DNA of 13,266 nucleotides from Paenibacillus sp. (GTDB lineage: Bacteria > Bacillota > Bacilli > Paenibacillales > NBRC-103111), in the NCBI GenBank assembly GCA_029239545.1, contig JARBUQ010000051.1, positions 1-13,266 on the forward strand, read 5' to 3'. Position numbers and translations under genes: made by a program. The stretch's first letter is position 1, and the number at the start of each line of letters is the position of its first letter. The notes below the pieces were generated by a model that ran no database searches, was not told the origin of the DNA, and worked only from the letters and a program-made list of their open reading frames with translations. Below, in pieces: positions 1 to 5,677 of this stretch.

Positions 1-600
1 CGCTTCCTGCAGCAACTGCTCCAGATCTGTCTCTATGATCGGCAGATGGAACATGGACCCCATCGTTGAACGAACGGTCTTGGGGTTATACAAATCCACG
101 GTCCCTCGACCGATAATTACCGCTGTAGCTCCAACAGCATCAGCACCGCGGATGATCGTTCCGAGATTGCCTGGATCCTGCACACCGTCAACAACTACAA
201 CGAGCACTGCAGGCGAGAATGAGGAACCCCCGTCACCCAAGCCGCCCCCCCACAACACCTCAAGGCTCGTAACTTGTTTGTTCACTACGGCAAACACCCC
301 TTGTGGAGTCTGGGCATCGGTACATTTGGTCAATACCTCTTCACTCACGCTTATCCACTCGAAGCGGGATGGCTCTATATGACTAGCTGCCAATACTTCC
401 GTAATCTCCTGCGGAATACCTCGGAACTCCGCATATACAATCGACTCAATAGGGGCTCTTGAGCGAATAGCTTCCATCACAAGATGCGTGCCTTCGACAA
501 GAAACTTGCCCTGCTGGTCCCGCCCTTTCTTGTCCAACAAGCGGCTCCACTGCTTCACTCTATCGTTATTGACTGATACTATATTCAACGTCTTATTCAT
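1..600 (-). CDS. TrmH/SpoU-family RNA 2'-O-methyltransferase, 3' end missing
   Basis: The 200 visible codons read as a SPOUT-class RNA methyltransferase, which transfers a methyl group from S-adenosylmethionine to a ribose 2'-OH of rRNA or tRNA. Residues about 30-110 are the substrate-binding domain (KFLVEGTHLVMEAI; TPQGVFAVV). The catalytic domain starts near 133 with the family motif DGVQDPGNLGTIIRG and the motif NPKTVRSTMGS. The second half of the knotted SAM site lies beyond the left edge. A glycine-rich stretch (WGGGLGDGGSS) forms the linker between domains. The ATG is 7 bases after the ktrA stop and has CGGAG upstream, so the two genes are probably co-transcribed. In Bacillus subtilis the related ysgA lies beside sspI, and the same neighbourhood is seen here with ktrA in between. 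The family is secure; the exact target nucleotide cannot be told. Confidence 0.93.
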   Translation of the reverse strand, partial: MNKTLNIVSVNNDRVKQWSRLLDKKGRDQQGKFLVEGTHLVMEAIRSRAPIESIVYAEFRGIPQEITEVLAASHIEPSRFEWISVSEEVLTKCTDAQTPQGVFAVVNKQVTSLEVLWGGGLGDGGSSFSPAVLVVVVDGVQDPGNLGTIIRGADAVGATAVIIGRGTVDLYNPKTVRSTMGSMFHLPIIETDLEQLLQEA

Positions 601-607
601 GTGGCCG

Positions 608-1270
608 TTACTCCGAGAACGTGCGCTCGAACTGCTGCAGGTTATTGTTAAGCCCTACGACGACGAGAACGTCATTTTCCTTTATTTTATCCTCCGCGTA
701 AGGTGCAATATTCATCTTATCTCCGGTTTTGAGAGCCATCACATTACAGCCGTATTTAGCACGAATATCAAGCTCGCGCAAGCTTTGCCCGATCAAAGCG
801 CTGGTGGCCTTAATCTCAACAATACTGTAATCATCAGATAACTCGATATAATCAAGGATATTGGGAGAAATCAAGTGATGGGCTACCCTTATTCCCATAT
901 CCCGTTCAGGATACACCACTTTATCGGCCCCGATCTTGGTCAGCACCTTGCCGTGCAGCTCGTTCTGAGCTTTGACAATTAGAGCAGGCACGCCCATATC
1001 CTTCAGAATCAGAGTAGTCAGAATACTCGCCTGTATGTCCTCACCTATAGCCACTACAACGACATCGAAGTTACGAACGCCCAGAGCGCGCAGAGCCTCC
1101 TCGTCTGTTGAATCAGCTTGTACAGCATGGGTAACCATGTTCACGACTTCCTGAGTTCGCTGTTCACTGGAGTCAATCGCCAGCACCTCAAAACCCATAC
1201 CATGTAAAGATTTAGCGACGCTGGAGCCGAAACGCCCCATACCGATAATGGCATATTGTTTCGCTTTCAT
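608..1270 (-). CDS. ktrA: Ktr potassium channel regulatory subunit (TrkA-N/TrkA-C)
   Basis: This is a cytosolic gating subunit that binds nucleotide and controls a membrane K+ translocator (KtrB/KtrD type). No such translocator is visible in this window. Residues 1-130 form the RCK/TrkA-N Rossmann domain with G-M-G-R-F-G at 10-15 and an acidic residue, D33, at the end of strand 2, the usual sign of NAD(H)/ATP-type ligand binding. Residues about 135-220 form the TrkA-C domain. The length of 220 residues matches KtrA/KtrC of Bacillus (about 220). The frame stays open upstream to 1321, but I chose the ATG at 1270 because the Rossmann fold begins right after it and AAAGGGG precedes it. KtrA and KtrC cannot be told apart by eye. 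The RNA methyltransferase gene follows 7 bases downstream. Confidence 0.92.
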   Translation of the reverse strand: MKAKQYAIIGMGRFGSSVAKSLHGMGFEVLAIDSSEQRTQEVVNMVTHAVQADSTDEEALRALGVRNFDVVVVAIGEDIQASILTTLILKDMGVPALIVKAQNELHGKVLTKIGADKVVYPERDMGIRVAHHLISPNILDYIELSDDYSIVEIKATSALIGQSLRELDIRAKYGCNVMALKTGDKMNIAPYAEDKIKENDVLVVVGLNNNLQQFERTFSE

Positions 1271-1319
1271 ACGCTTGCCCCTTTCCCCACGCTCTCGAAT
1301 GATCTTCATTTTTGCCAAC

Positions 1320-1328
1320 ATTATATCA
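1320..1328 (-). promoter_or_regulatory. Extended -10 promoter for ktrA
   Basis: The minus strand reads TGATATAAT, a perfect TATAAT with an upstream TG (extended -10). No good -35 is seen 17-18 bases further up. A start near 1313 would give a leader of about 43 bases before the chosen ktrA start. It would also leave the upstream alternative ATG at 1321 outside the mRNA, which supports the 1270 start. Confidence 0.5.
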
Positions 1329-1397
1329 TACTTCTCCCCTTTCCCCTATGCAGCCCAACACATTTACAGGCGGTTGGAGCCTGATCGGACATCGCAT

Positions 1398-1426
1398 ACA
1401 TGTTCTACCCAAATATGTGCATCCTA
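1398..1426 (+). promoter_or_regulatory. Sigma-G-like promoter of sspI
   Basis: ACATG at 1398-1402 and CATCCTA at 1420-1426 are separated by 17 bases. The forespore sigma-G consensus is roughly GHATR, 17-18 bases, CATnHTA; the -10 matches fully and the -35 four of five. Sigma-G control is what is known for sspI-type genes. A start about 7 bases after the -10 gives a leader of about 40 bases. Confidence 0.5.
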
Positions 1427-1474
1427 AGCAGGTTAGCGATTCTAAAGTTCATGAATAATGGGGGAATTTCTGGC

Positions 1475-1681
1475 GTGGCCATTAATTTACGGCAAGCGAT
1501 CATTCAACGGGTCAACGATAAATCGACTGAGGAGCTGCACGAGGTGATTCAAATATCCATCTATGGAGAAGATCGTGTGCTTCCAGGACTCGGTGTATTG
1601 TTCGAAATGATTTGGGAGCATAGTGAGCCGGACGTGAAGATTCAATTGGTCCAAACGTTACATCAACAATTACACAAGTAG
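1475..1681 (+). CDS. sspI: Small acid-soluble spore protein I (SspI)
   Basis: The 68-residue product has the SspI signature: start V/M-A-I-N-LRQAI, then LPGLGVLFEMIWEH, then a helical tail ending QLHK. SspI proteins are about 70 residues, made late in the forespore and found in the spore core. They belong to the minor SASPs unrelated to the DNA-coating alpha/beta type, and their molecular role is not well defined. I chose the GTG at 1475 because TGGGGGAA lies about 8 bases upstream and family members begin only a few residues before NLRQA. In-frame ATGs at 1451 and 1400 would add an unlikely N-terminal extension. The gene is single, flanked by a sigma-G-like promoter and a terminator, and divergent from ktrA. 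Its presence is direct evidence for an endospore former. Confidence 0.88.
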   Translation: MAINLRQAIIQRVNDKSTEELHEVIQISIYGEDRVLPGLGVLFEMIWEHSEPDVKIQLVQTLHQQLHK

Positions 1682-1694
1682 TTAAAATGTCCAG

Positions 1695-1729
1695 AAGCCG
1701 TTTCCCTTCACAAGAGGGGATCGGTTTTT
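1695..1729 (+). terminator. Rho-independent terminator of sspI
   Basis: AAGCCG pairs with CGGTTT and TTCCCTT with GAGGGGA around the loop CACAA, with one T/T mismatch and a few G-U pairs. A run of five T follows at 1725-1729. It begins 14 bases after the sspI stop. Confidence 0.72.
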
Positions 1730-1750
1730 CCCATAGAGTCGAGGGAACTA

Positions 1751-1779
1751 TTGCTTCCTGCAAATGTTGCGCATATGCT
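1751..1779 (+). promoter_or_regulatory. Possible sigma-A promoter of the response regulator remnant
   Basis: TTGCTT (1751-1756), 17 bases, TATGCT (1774-1779). Matches to consensus are 3/6 and 4/6, so this is only a candidate. The spacing and the position 40 bases upstream of an AGGAGG-preceded ATG make it reasonable. Confidence 0.35.
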
Positions 1780-1821
1780 AATAGAAATAGAAAGAGAGCT
1801 TGATAGGAGGCCCTGCCAGAG

Positions 1822-2203
1822 ATGAAGCTTTTGATAGCTGAGGATGATCTTTCCGTCTGTGAGATGCTTCGCTTGTTCTTGCAGCAAGAACAAATAAAGG
1901 CCTTCTTCGTTCACGATGGGCTTGAAGCGGAACGGTTGATTATGGAGCAGGCATGGGATCTGATTTTGTTGGACTGGATGCTCCCCGGGAAAGACGGTCT
2001 GACCCTCTGCCATGATATTCGTCTACGCAACAACAACGTTCCGGTTATCCTATTAACCGCCAAGGATCAAGAGCATGATCGCATCCTGGGGCTCAATACG
2101 GGAGCTGACGATTACGTCATCAAGCCCATTCAATCCTCTTGAATTGATAGCCAAAATGAATGCTGTTCTTCGTCGCTACAAGTCGAGGTGCAGAGTGAGA
2201 TAG
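1822..2203 (+). pseudogene. OmpR/PhoB-type response regulator, frameshifted and truncated
   Basis: The ATG has AGGAGG 11 bases upstream. Residues 1-101 are a complete receiver domain: acidic pocket E7-D8-D9, phospho-acceptor D51 in LLDWMLPG, T79 and K101 before P. After codon 102 the frame reads IQSS and stops at 2142. Removing one C from the CCC run at 2125-2127 restores KPFNPLELIAKMNAVLRRY, the standard end of a receiver plus the start of the linker in OmpR-type regulators. The restored frame stops at 2203. The winged-helix DNA-binding domain is absent: sequence from about 2186 on is histidine kinase sequence instead. If translated as is, it gives a lone 106-residue receiver that lacks helix 5. 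The regulon cannot be guessed. Confidence 0.85.
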
Positions 2204-2262
2204 GAATCGGAACGACGATCATATTCCATCTGCCTGGGAAGAAGGAAGATCTTCAAGATTGA
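2188..2262 (+). pseudogene. C-terminal remnant of a sensor histidine kinase
   Basis: In the third frame this stretch reads VQSEIGIGTTIIFHLP and then GKKEDLQD before TGA at 2260-2262. The pattern V-x-S-E-x-G-x-G-T-x-x-x-F-x-L-P is the usual last strand and G2-like turn of HATPase_c domains. In two-component operons the kinase follows the regulator, so the juxtaposition fits an internal deletion that removed the regulator's DNA-binding domain and nearly all of the kinase. No start codon or independent function is expected. Confidence 0.7.
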
Positions 2263-2310
2263 CTTCCGGTTGCTCAGCCTCTAAGTCCTAACATCCTTCC
2301 AACAAAACCG

Positions 2311-2340
2311 ACAAAAGACCGCCCCTAACCGGACGGTCTT
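2311..2340 (-). terminator. Terminator of prfC
   Basis: AAGACCG (2315-2321) and CGGTCTT (2334-2340) form a 7-bp perfect stem around a 12-base loop. Read on the minus strand the stem is followed by TTTTG, about 57 bases after the prfC stop. The plus-strand side has only a weak CTTCTGCTT tail, so any action on the two-component remnant would be weaker. Confidence 0.65.
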
Positions 2341-2396
2341 CTGCTTATCTCATTCGTCACACATTCTCACACGGTATGCAGACAGGCTTGGGCTAA

Positions 2397-3986
2397 TTAA
2401 GGAGCTGTCTCCAGAAACTTCGCTTTAGGCATCTTCTCCATCGCCGTACGCATGGCGTATTCATTCTCGAACAACGCTACATAATTATCCTTCTTATCCT
2501 TCACCAGCTGTGAGTTGATGCGGAATTTAGTCGGATCCAGGGTATCGTCTACTACCCAGCGCGCGAATTGATAAGGGAGCCGCTGCAGCAAGATCTCGAC
2601 ACCGTACTCACTGCGCATCCGATGCTCCATCACCTCGAATTGCAATTGTCCAACAACACCGAGAATGATCTCATCAAAACCTACTGTTGTATGGAATACT
2701 TGAATCGTACCTTCTTCTGTAAGCTGGTCGACGCCTTTAAGAAACTGCTTTTGCTTCAGAGCATTCTTAATCGTAACTTTACTGAATAGCTCGGGAGAAA
2801 ATGTTGGCAATTCATCATAAATAATTTCTTTACCCTGAGATAACGAATCGCCTATCCGGAATATGCCTGGATCGAATAAACCGATAATATCACCCGGGTA
2901 GGCTGTGTCTACTATATCGCGATCTTGTGCAAGGAACTGCTGCGGCTGGGACAGCTTAATATCCTTGCCTACTCGAATGTGCTTGACGCTCATTCCACGC
3001 TCGAACTTACCGGAGACGATACGCAGGAAGGCAATTCTATCACGATGTGCCGGATTCATGTTCGCCTGAATTTTGAATACATAACCACTGAAATTCGCAT
3101 AGCTCGGATCAATCTCACCTTCATTGCTCTTGCGGGGAGAAGGGGTTGGCGCTAATGACAGGAAGTTCTCCAGAAAAGTCTGCACTCCGAAGTTATTGAT
3201 CGCACTTCCGAAGAATACAGGGGTCAATTCGCCTTGTCTAACCTTCTCGAAGTCAAATGCGTCACCCGCCACATCCAGCAGCATGAGCTCTTCCTGCAAT
3301 TGATCGTACAAATACTCGCCTGCAATTTCTTTGACTAACGGATCTTCATACCCGCTTACCGGGGTTACGCTGATTTCTGAATGGTCGTCTCCCTTGAACA
3401 GCTCGACCTGGGTCTTCTCACGGTCGTATACTCCGCAAAATTGCTTGCCCGATCCAATCGGCCAATTCATCGGATAAGAACGAATTCCTAATACCTGCTC
3501 CAGCTCCTCTAACAGCTCAAAAGGATTACGGCCTTCGCGATCCATCTTGTTAACGAATGTGAAGATCGGGATCCCTCTCTGACGGCATACCTGGAACAGC
3601 TTCTTCGTCTGGGTCTCGACCCCTTTGGCAGAGTCAATCAACATCACAGCACTATCTGCCGCTGTGAGGGTACGATACGTATCTTCACTGAAGTCCTGGT
3701 GACCAGGGGTGTCCAGAATGTTGATCCGGTGACCATTATAATCAAACTGCATTACACTTGATGTTACGGAAATTCCACGCTGCTTCTCAATTTCCATCCA
3801 GTCTGAGGTCGCGTGTTTGCTGGCTTTGCGGCCTTTGACTGTTCCTGCCAGCCTGATTGCTCCTCCGAAGAGCAGCAGCTTCTCAGTAAGCGTCGTTTTT
3901 CCTGCATCCGGGTGAGAAATAATGGCGAATGTCCGTCGTTTCTGCACCTCTTGCTCAATTTCGTTCTCAATCGCTTTGTTACTCAT
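2397..3986 (-). CDS. prfC: Peptide chain release factor 3 (RF3)
   Basis: RF3 is a translational GTPase that helps remove RF1/RF2 from the ribosome after peptide release. The 529-residue product equals the length of E. coli RF3. GTPase motifs are visible in order: G1 SHPDAGKTT near residue 25, G2 region RGISVTSS near 70, G3 DTPGHQDF near 92, G4 NKMDREG near 146. The central beta-barrel (domain 2) and the RF3-type C-terminal domain follow. I chose the ATG at 3986 (MSNKAIENEIEQE) over the in-frame extension to 4046, because the extension has no family resemblance and GAAGGGATAGG precedes 3986. It stands alone with its own promoter and terminator. EF-G-like paralogues share the GTPase motifs, but the RF3 identity is clear from HPDAGKTTLTEKLLLFGGAI and the length. 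Confidence 0.96.
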   Translation of the reverse strand: MSNKAIENEIEQEVQKRRTFAIISHPDAGKTTLTEKLLLFGGAIRLAGTVKGRKASKHATSDWMEIEKQRGISVTSSVMQFDYNGHRINILDTPGHQDFSEDTYRTLTAADSAVMLIDSAKGVETQTKKLFQVCRQRGIPIFTFVNKMDREGRNPFELLEELEQVLGIRSYPMNWPIGSGKQFCGVYDREKTQVELFKGDDHSEISVTPVSGYEDPLVKEIAGEYLYDQLQEELMLLDVAGDAFDFEKVRQGELTPVFFGSAINNFGVQTFLENFLSLAPTPSPRKSNEGEIDPSYANFSGYVFKIQANMNPAHRDRIAFLRIVSGKFERGMSVKHIRVGKDIKLSQPQQFLAQDRDIVDTAYPGDIIGLFDPGIFRIGDSLSQGKEIIYDELPTFSPELFSKVTIKNALKQKQFLKGVDQLTEEGTIQVFHTTVGFDEIILGVVGQLQFEVMEHRMRSEYGVEILLQRLPYQFARWVVDDTLDPTKFRINSQLVKDKKDNYVALFENEYAMRTAMEKMPKAKFLETAP

Positions 3987-4018
3987 GCAGCCTATCCCTT
4001 CATTAGTTAACTTTTGGT

Positions 4019-4042
4019 GCGGGAGGCGTAGTCCCGTTTTTT
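4019..4042 (+). terminator. Terminator-like hairpin antisense to the prfC leader
   Basis: CGGGA (4020-4024) and TCCCG (4032-4036) pair around a 7-base loop and are followed by six T at 4037-4042 on the plus strand. No plus-strand gene precedes it. On the minus strand it lies between the prfC promoter and start without a T tract. It may stop antisense transcription or be chance. Confidence 0.35.
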
Positions 4043-4077
4043 GCAACCTGCTTCCGATTCACAATATTGCCCCTCTT

Positions 4078-4107
4078 ATTATATCCGTTTTATGGAGCAA
4101 ATGTAAG
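4078..4107 (-). promoter_or_regulatory. Sigma-A promoter of prfC
   Basis: On the minus strand CTTACA (4107-4102), 18 bases, then a perfect TATAAT (4083-4078). The -35 matches 4/6. A start near 4071 gives a leader of about 85 bases before the prfC ATG at 3986. Confidence 0.55.
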
Positions 4108-4284
4108 GGAGCCCTCCAGCAACGCAAAAAAACTGACCCGGAGCTCATCCATTAGGCTAACTACTGGCCAAGCTCGAAGCAAATCATGTTAACGATCTCC
4201 ACCGCACCGACTGCGCAAAGAAAAGAACGGATTCTATAGCTTAGCTTCTTCACCGCTCTTCAGGCTTTCCACGAATCACTTCAA

Positions 4285-4308
4285 ATAATTGCAAAAAAGC
4301 AACTAAAT
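4285..4308 (+). repeat. Palindromic repeat, copy 1 of 4
   Basis: TAATTGC, loop AAAAAA, GCAACTA: 7-base arms with one mismatch. This is the first of four related palindromes with consensus arms TTARTTGC and GCAAYTAA, in the coding-free region between prfC and the NHL gene. The centres are about 51, 60 and 50 bases apart. The remainder of 3987-4592 shows only the prfC promoter region, the NHL gene terminator and no convincing ORF. Confidence 0.65.
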
Positions 4309-4335
4309 GTAGTCCAAACACAATTTCCGCCAAAA

Positions 4336-4357
4336 TTAATTGCAAAAAAGCAATTAA
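4336..4357 (+). repeat. Palindromic repeat, copy 2 of 4
   Basis: TTAATTGC, loop AAAAAA, GCAATTAA: 8-base perfect arms. The loop is identical to copy 1; the flanking bases differ. Confidence 0.7.
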
Positions 4358-4392
4358 ATGCCTTCTGCTCACCAAAGTTAGTAGTAAATTCA

Positions 4393-4420
4393 GGATTAAT
4401 TGCTTTTTGGCAACTAATCC
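4393..4420 (-). repeat. Palindromic repeat, copy 3 of 4
   Basis: This is the longest copy: 11-base arms GGATTAATTGC and GCAACTAATCC with one non-Watson-Crick position. Read on the minus strand the loop is CAAAAA, so by loop sequence it is inverted relative to copies 1 and 2. Confidence 0.7.
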
Positions 4421-4445
4421 TCTATATTTCGTTACAATCTATAAA

Positions 4446-4467
4446 TTAGTTGCTGTTTCGCAATTAA
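4446..4467 (-). repeat. Palindromic repeat, copy 4 of 4
   Basis: TTAGTTGC, loop TGTTTC, GCAATTAA: 8-base arms with one G-U type position. The minus-strand loop is GAAACA. The arm sequence is kept while the loop has changed, which argues for conservation of the pairing. Confidence 0.65.
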
Positions 4468-4539
4468 ATTACCCAATCTCCTTTGTCAAAATAAAGAATT
4501 TATCCCCGGGTGAGCAAAGCGTATAATTTGCTATACAAC

Positions 4540-4569
4540 AAAAAAAGCCTCCCGTACGAGTACGAGAAG
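4540..4569 (-). terminator. Terminator of the NHL-repeat gene
   Basis: On the minus strand CTTCTCGTA and TACGGGAGG (9 pairs including two G-U) close the loop CTCG and are followed by C and seven T. It lies about 24 bases after the stop at 4593. It is one of the strongest terminators in the window. Confidence 0.85.
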
Positions 4570-4592
4570 ACTTAATAAGCCGTAAGTCACGA

Positions 4593-5510
4593 TTATCTGC
4601 GAACAAGCTTGGTAATACGGCCCGTAGGTACCCATTCCGCGATAAAGATGCTTCCTTCTGAATCCACGCATAGACCATGCGGGGAAACGAAACGATCATC
4701 TGACCATTCGGTTGACGGACGTCTAGGCCATCCTTCCTTCTTCCAGGCTTCAGCGTCTTCACCCAAGTGGACTACAAGCTGGTCTGACTTATCCAATATA
4801 GTCACCCTGCTGTGCAGATCCGGGATGTAGAGCTCATCGCCATGAGTATAGAAGCAGCAAGGCAAGTCTAACATGCCCTGAACAAAACGAAGATGCTGTC
4901 CGTCTAAAGTGAAGATCTGAATCCGATTGTTACTGCGATCCGCGACATAAACCTCCGGCTCGCCATTCCGAGTATCGATCCAGATGCCATGCGGACAAGC
5001 CATTTTCCCGGCCTCGGAGCCTTTGCCGCCCCATGACCGTATATGCTCTCCGTCTGAACGGTATTGATGAATCCAGCTCTGACCATATCCATCGCATACA
5101 TAGAAATCGCCATTCGGAGCAACCGCCACATCGGTCGGAGAATATTTGAGCCCTTCTCCATACACATCCGGCAAATCCGGAACTCCAAGCTCAAGTACAA
5201 TCTTGCCATCCAAAGTAGTCTTGACGACCTTACCGGCACCCGTGTCAGTCAAATACAAGTACTCTCCATCAGACTCCTGACTCAGAAACAGCCCGTGAGC
5301 TCCAGTACCAAAGCCAATACTCCATGAATTCAGGAATGCACCATCCCGATCAAATACAACAACCTGATCTTCACCAGTGTTATGTACATAGAAACGACCC
5401 TCTGAATCCACATCAATCCCGTGCGTATAACCAAGTGTCTTGCCTTCCGGCAGCTGGCCCCAGCCTGCTACAACGTCATATACGTGTTTGCCTGTCCCCA
5501 TTGTTGACAT
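4593..5510 (-). CDS. Six-bladed NHL-repeat beta-propeller protein, function unknown
   Basis: The 305-residue protein consists almost entirely of NHL-type repeats. Six blades are visible by their motifs: YTHGIDVDSEGRFYV, GAHGLFLSQ, SPTDVAVAPNGDFYV, CPHGIWIDT with VYVADRSNNRIQIF, LPCCFYTHGDELYI, and SPHGLCVDSEGSIFIAEW. The H-G-I/L-x-x-D pattern resembles the peptidyl-alpha-hydroxyglycine alpha-amidating lyase fold and related propellers. No signal peptide or membrane segment is present, so it should be cytosolic unless exported otherwise. A vicinal Cys pair sits in blade five. I chose the ATG at 5510 because GGGAGG lies 8 bases upstream; an in-frame GTG at 5519 overlaps that site. It is monocistronic with a strong terminator, and neighbours give no hint of a substrate. 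An enzyme role (lyase or lactonase-like) or a scaffold are both open. Confidence 0.85.
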   Translation of the reverse strand: MSTMGTGKHVYDVVAGWGQLPEGKTLGYTHGIDVDSEGRFYVHNTGEDQVVVFDRDGAFLNSWSIGFGTGAHGLFLSQESDGEYLYLTDTGAGKVVKTTLDGKIVLELGVPDLPDVYGEGLKYSPTDVAVAPNGDFYVCDGYGQSWIHQYRSDGEHIRSWGGKGSEAGKMACPHGIWIDTRNGEPEVYVADRSNNRIQIFTLDGQHLRFVQGMLDLPCCFYTHGDELYIPDLHSRVTILDKSDQLVVHLGEDAEAWKKEGWPRRPSTEWSDDRFVSPHGLCVDSEGSIFIAEWVPTGRITKLVRR

Positions 5511-5677
5511 GTAGAGCACCTCCCAAGACTTAGTAAAGACATACCACGGATAAGTATATCACCTTTTGTGGAAGAAGAGGGAGATGAACTGCATTTTGAT
5601 AAAAAAAACCGGACGAACCAATGGAAACCCAGCCCACCAATCCTAAATCATGAAAACAAGGCTTGGTAATTCGCAGC

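Noticed and set aside
4285..4470. CRISPR array
   Set aside because: The repeats are short, imperfect, palindromic, in both orientations, and the spacing is uneven.
5585..5650. Terminator for zwf
   Set aside because: A run of eight T exists on the minus strand, but the preceding sequence pairs only through many G-U pairs, so I could not support a hairpin.
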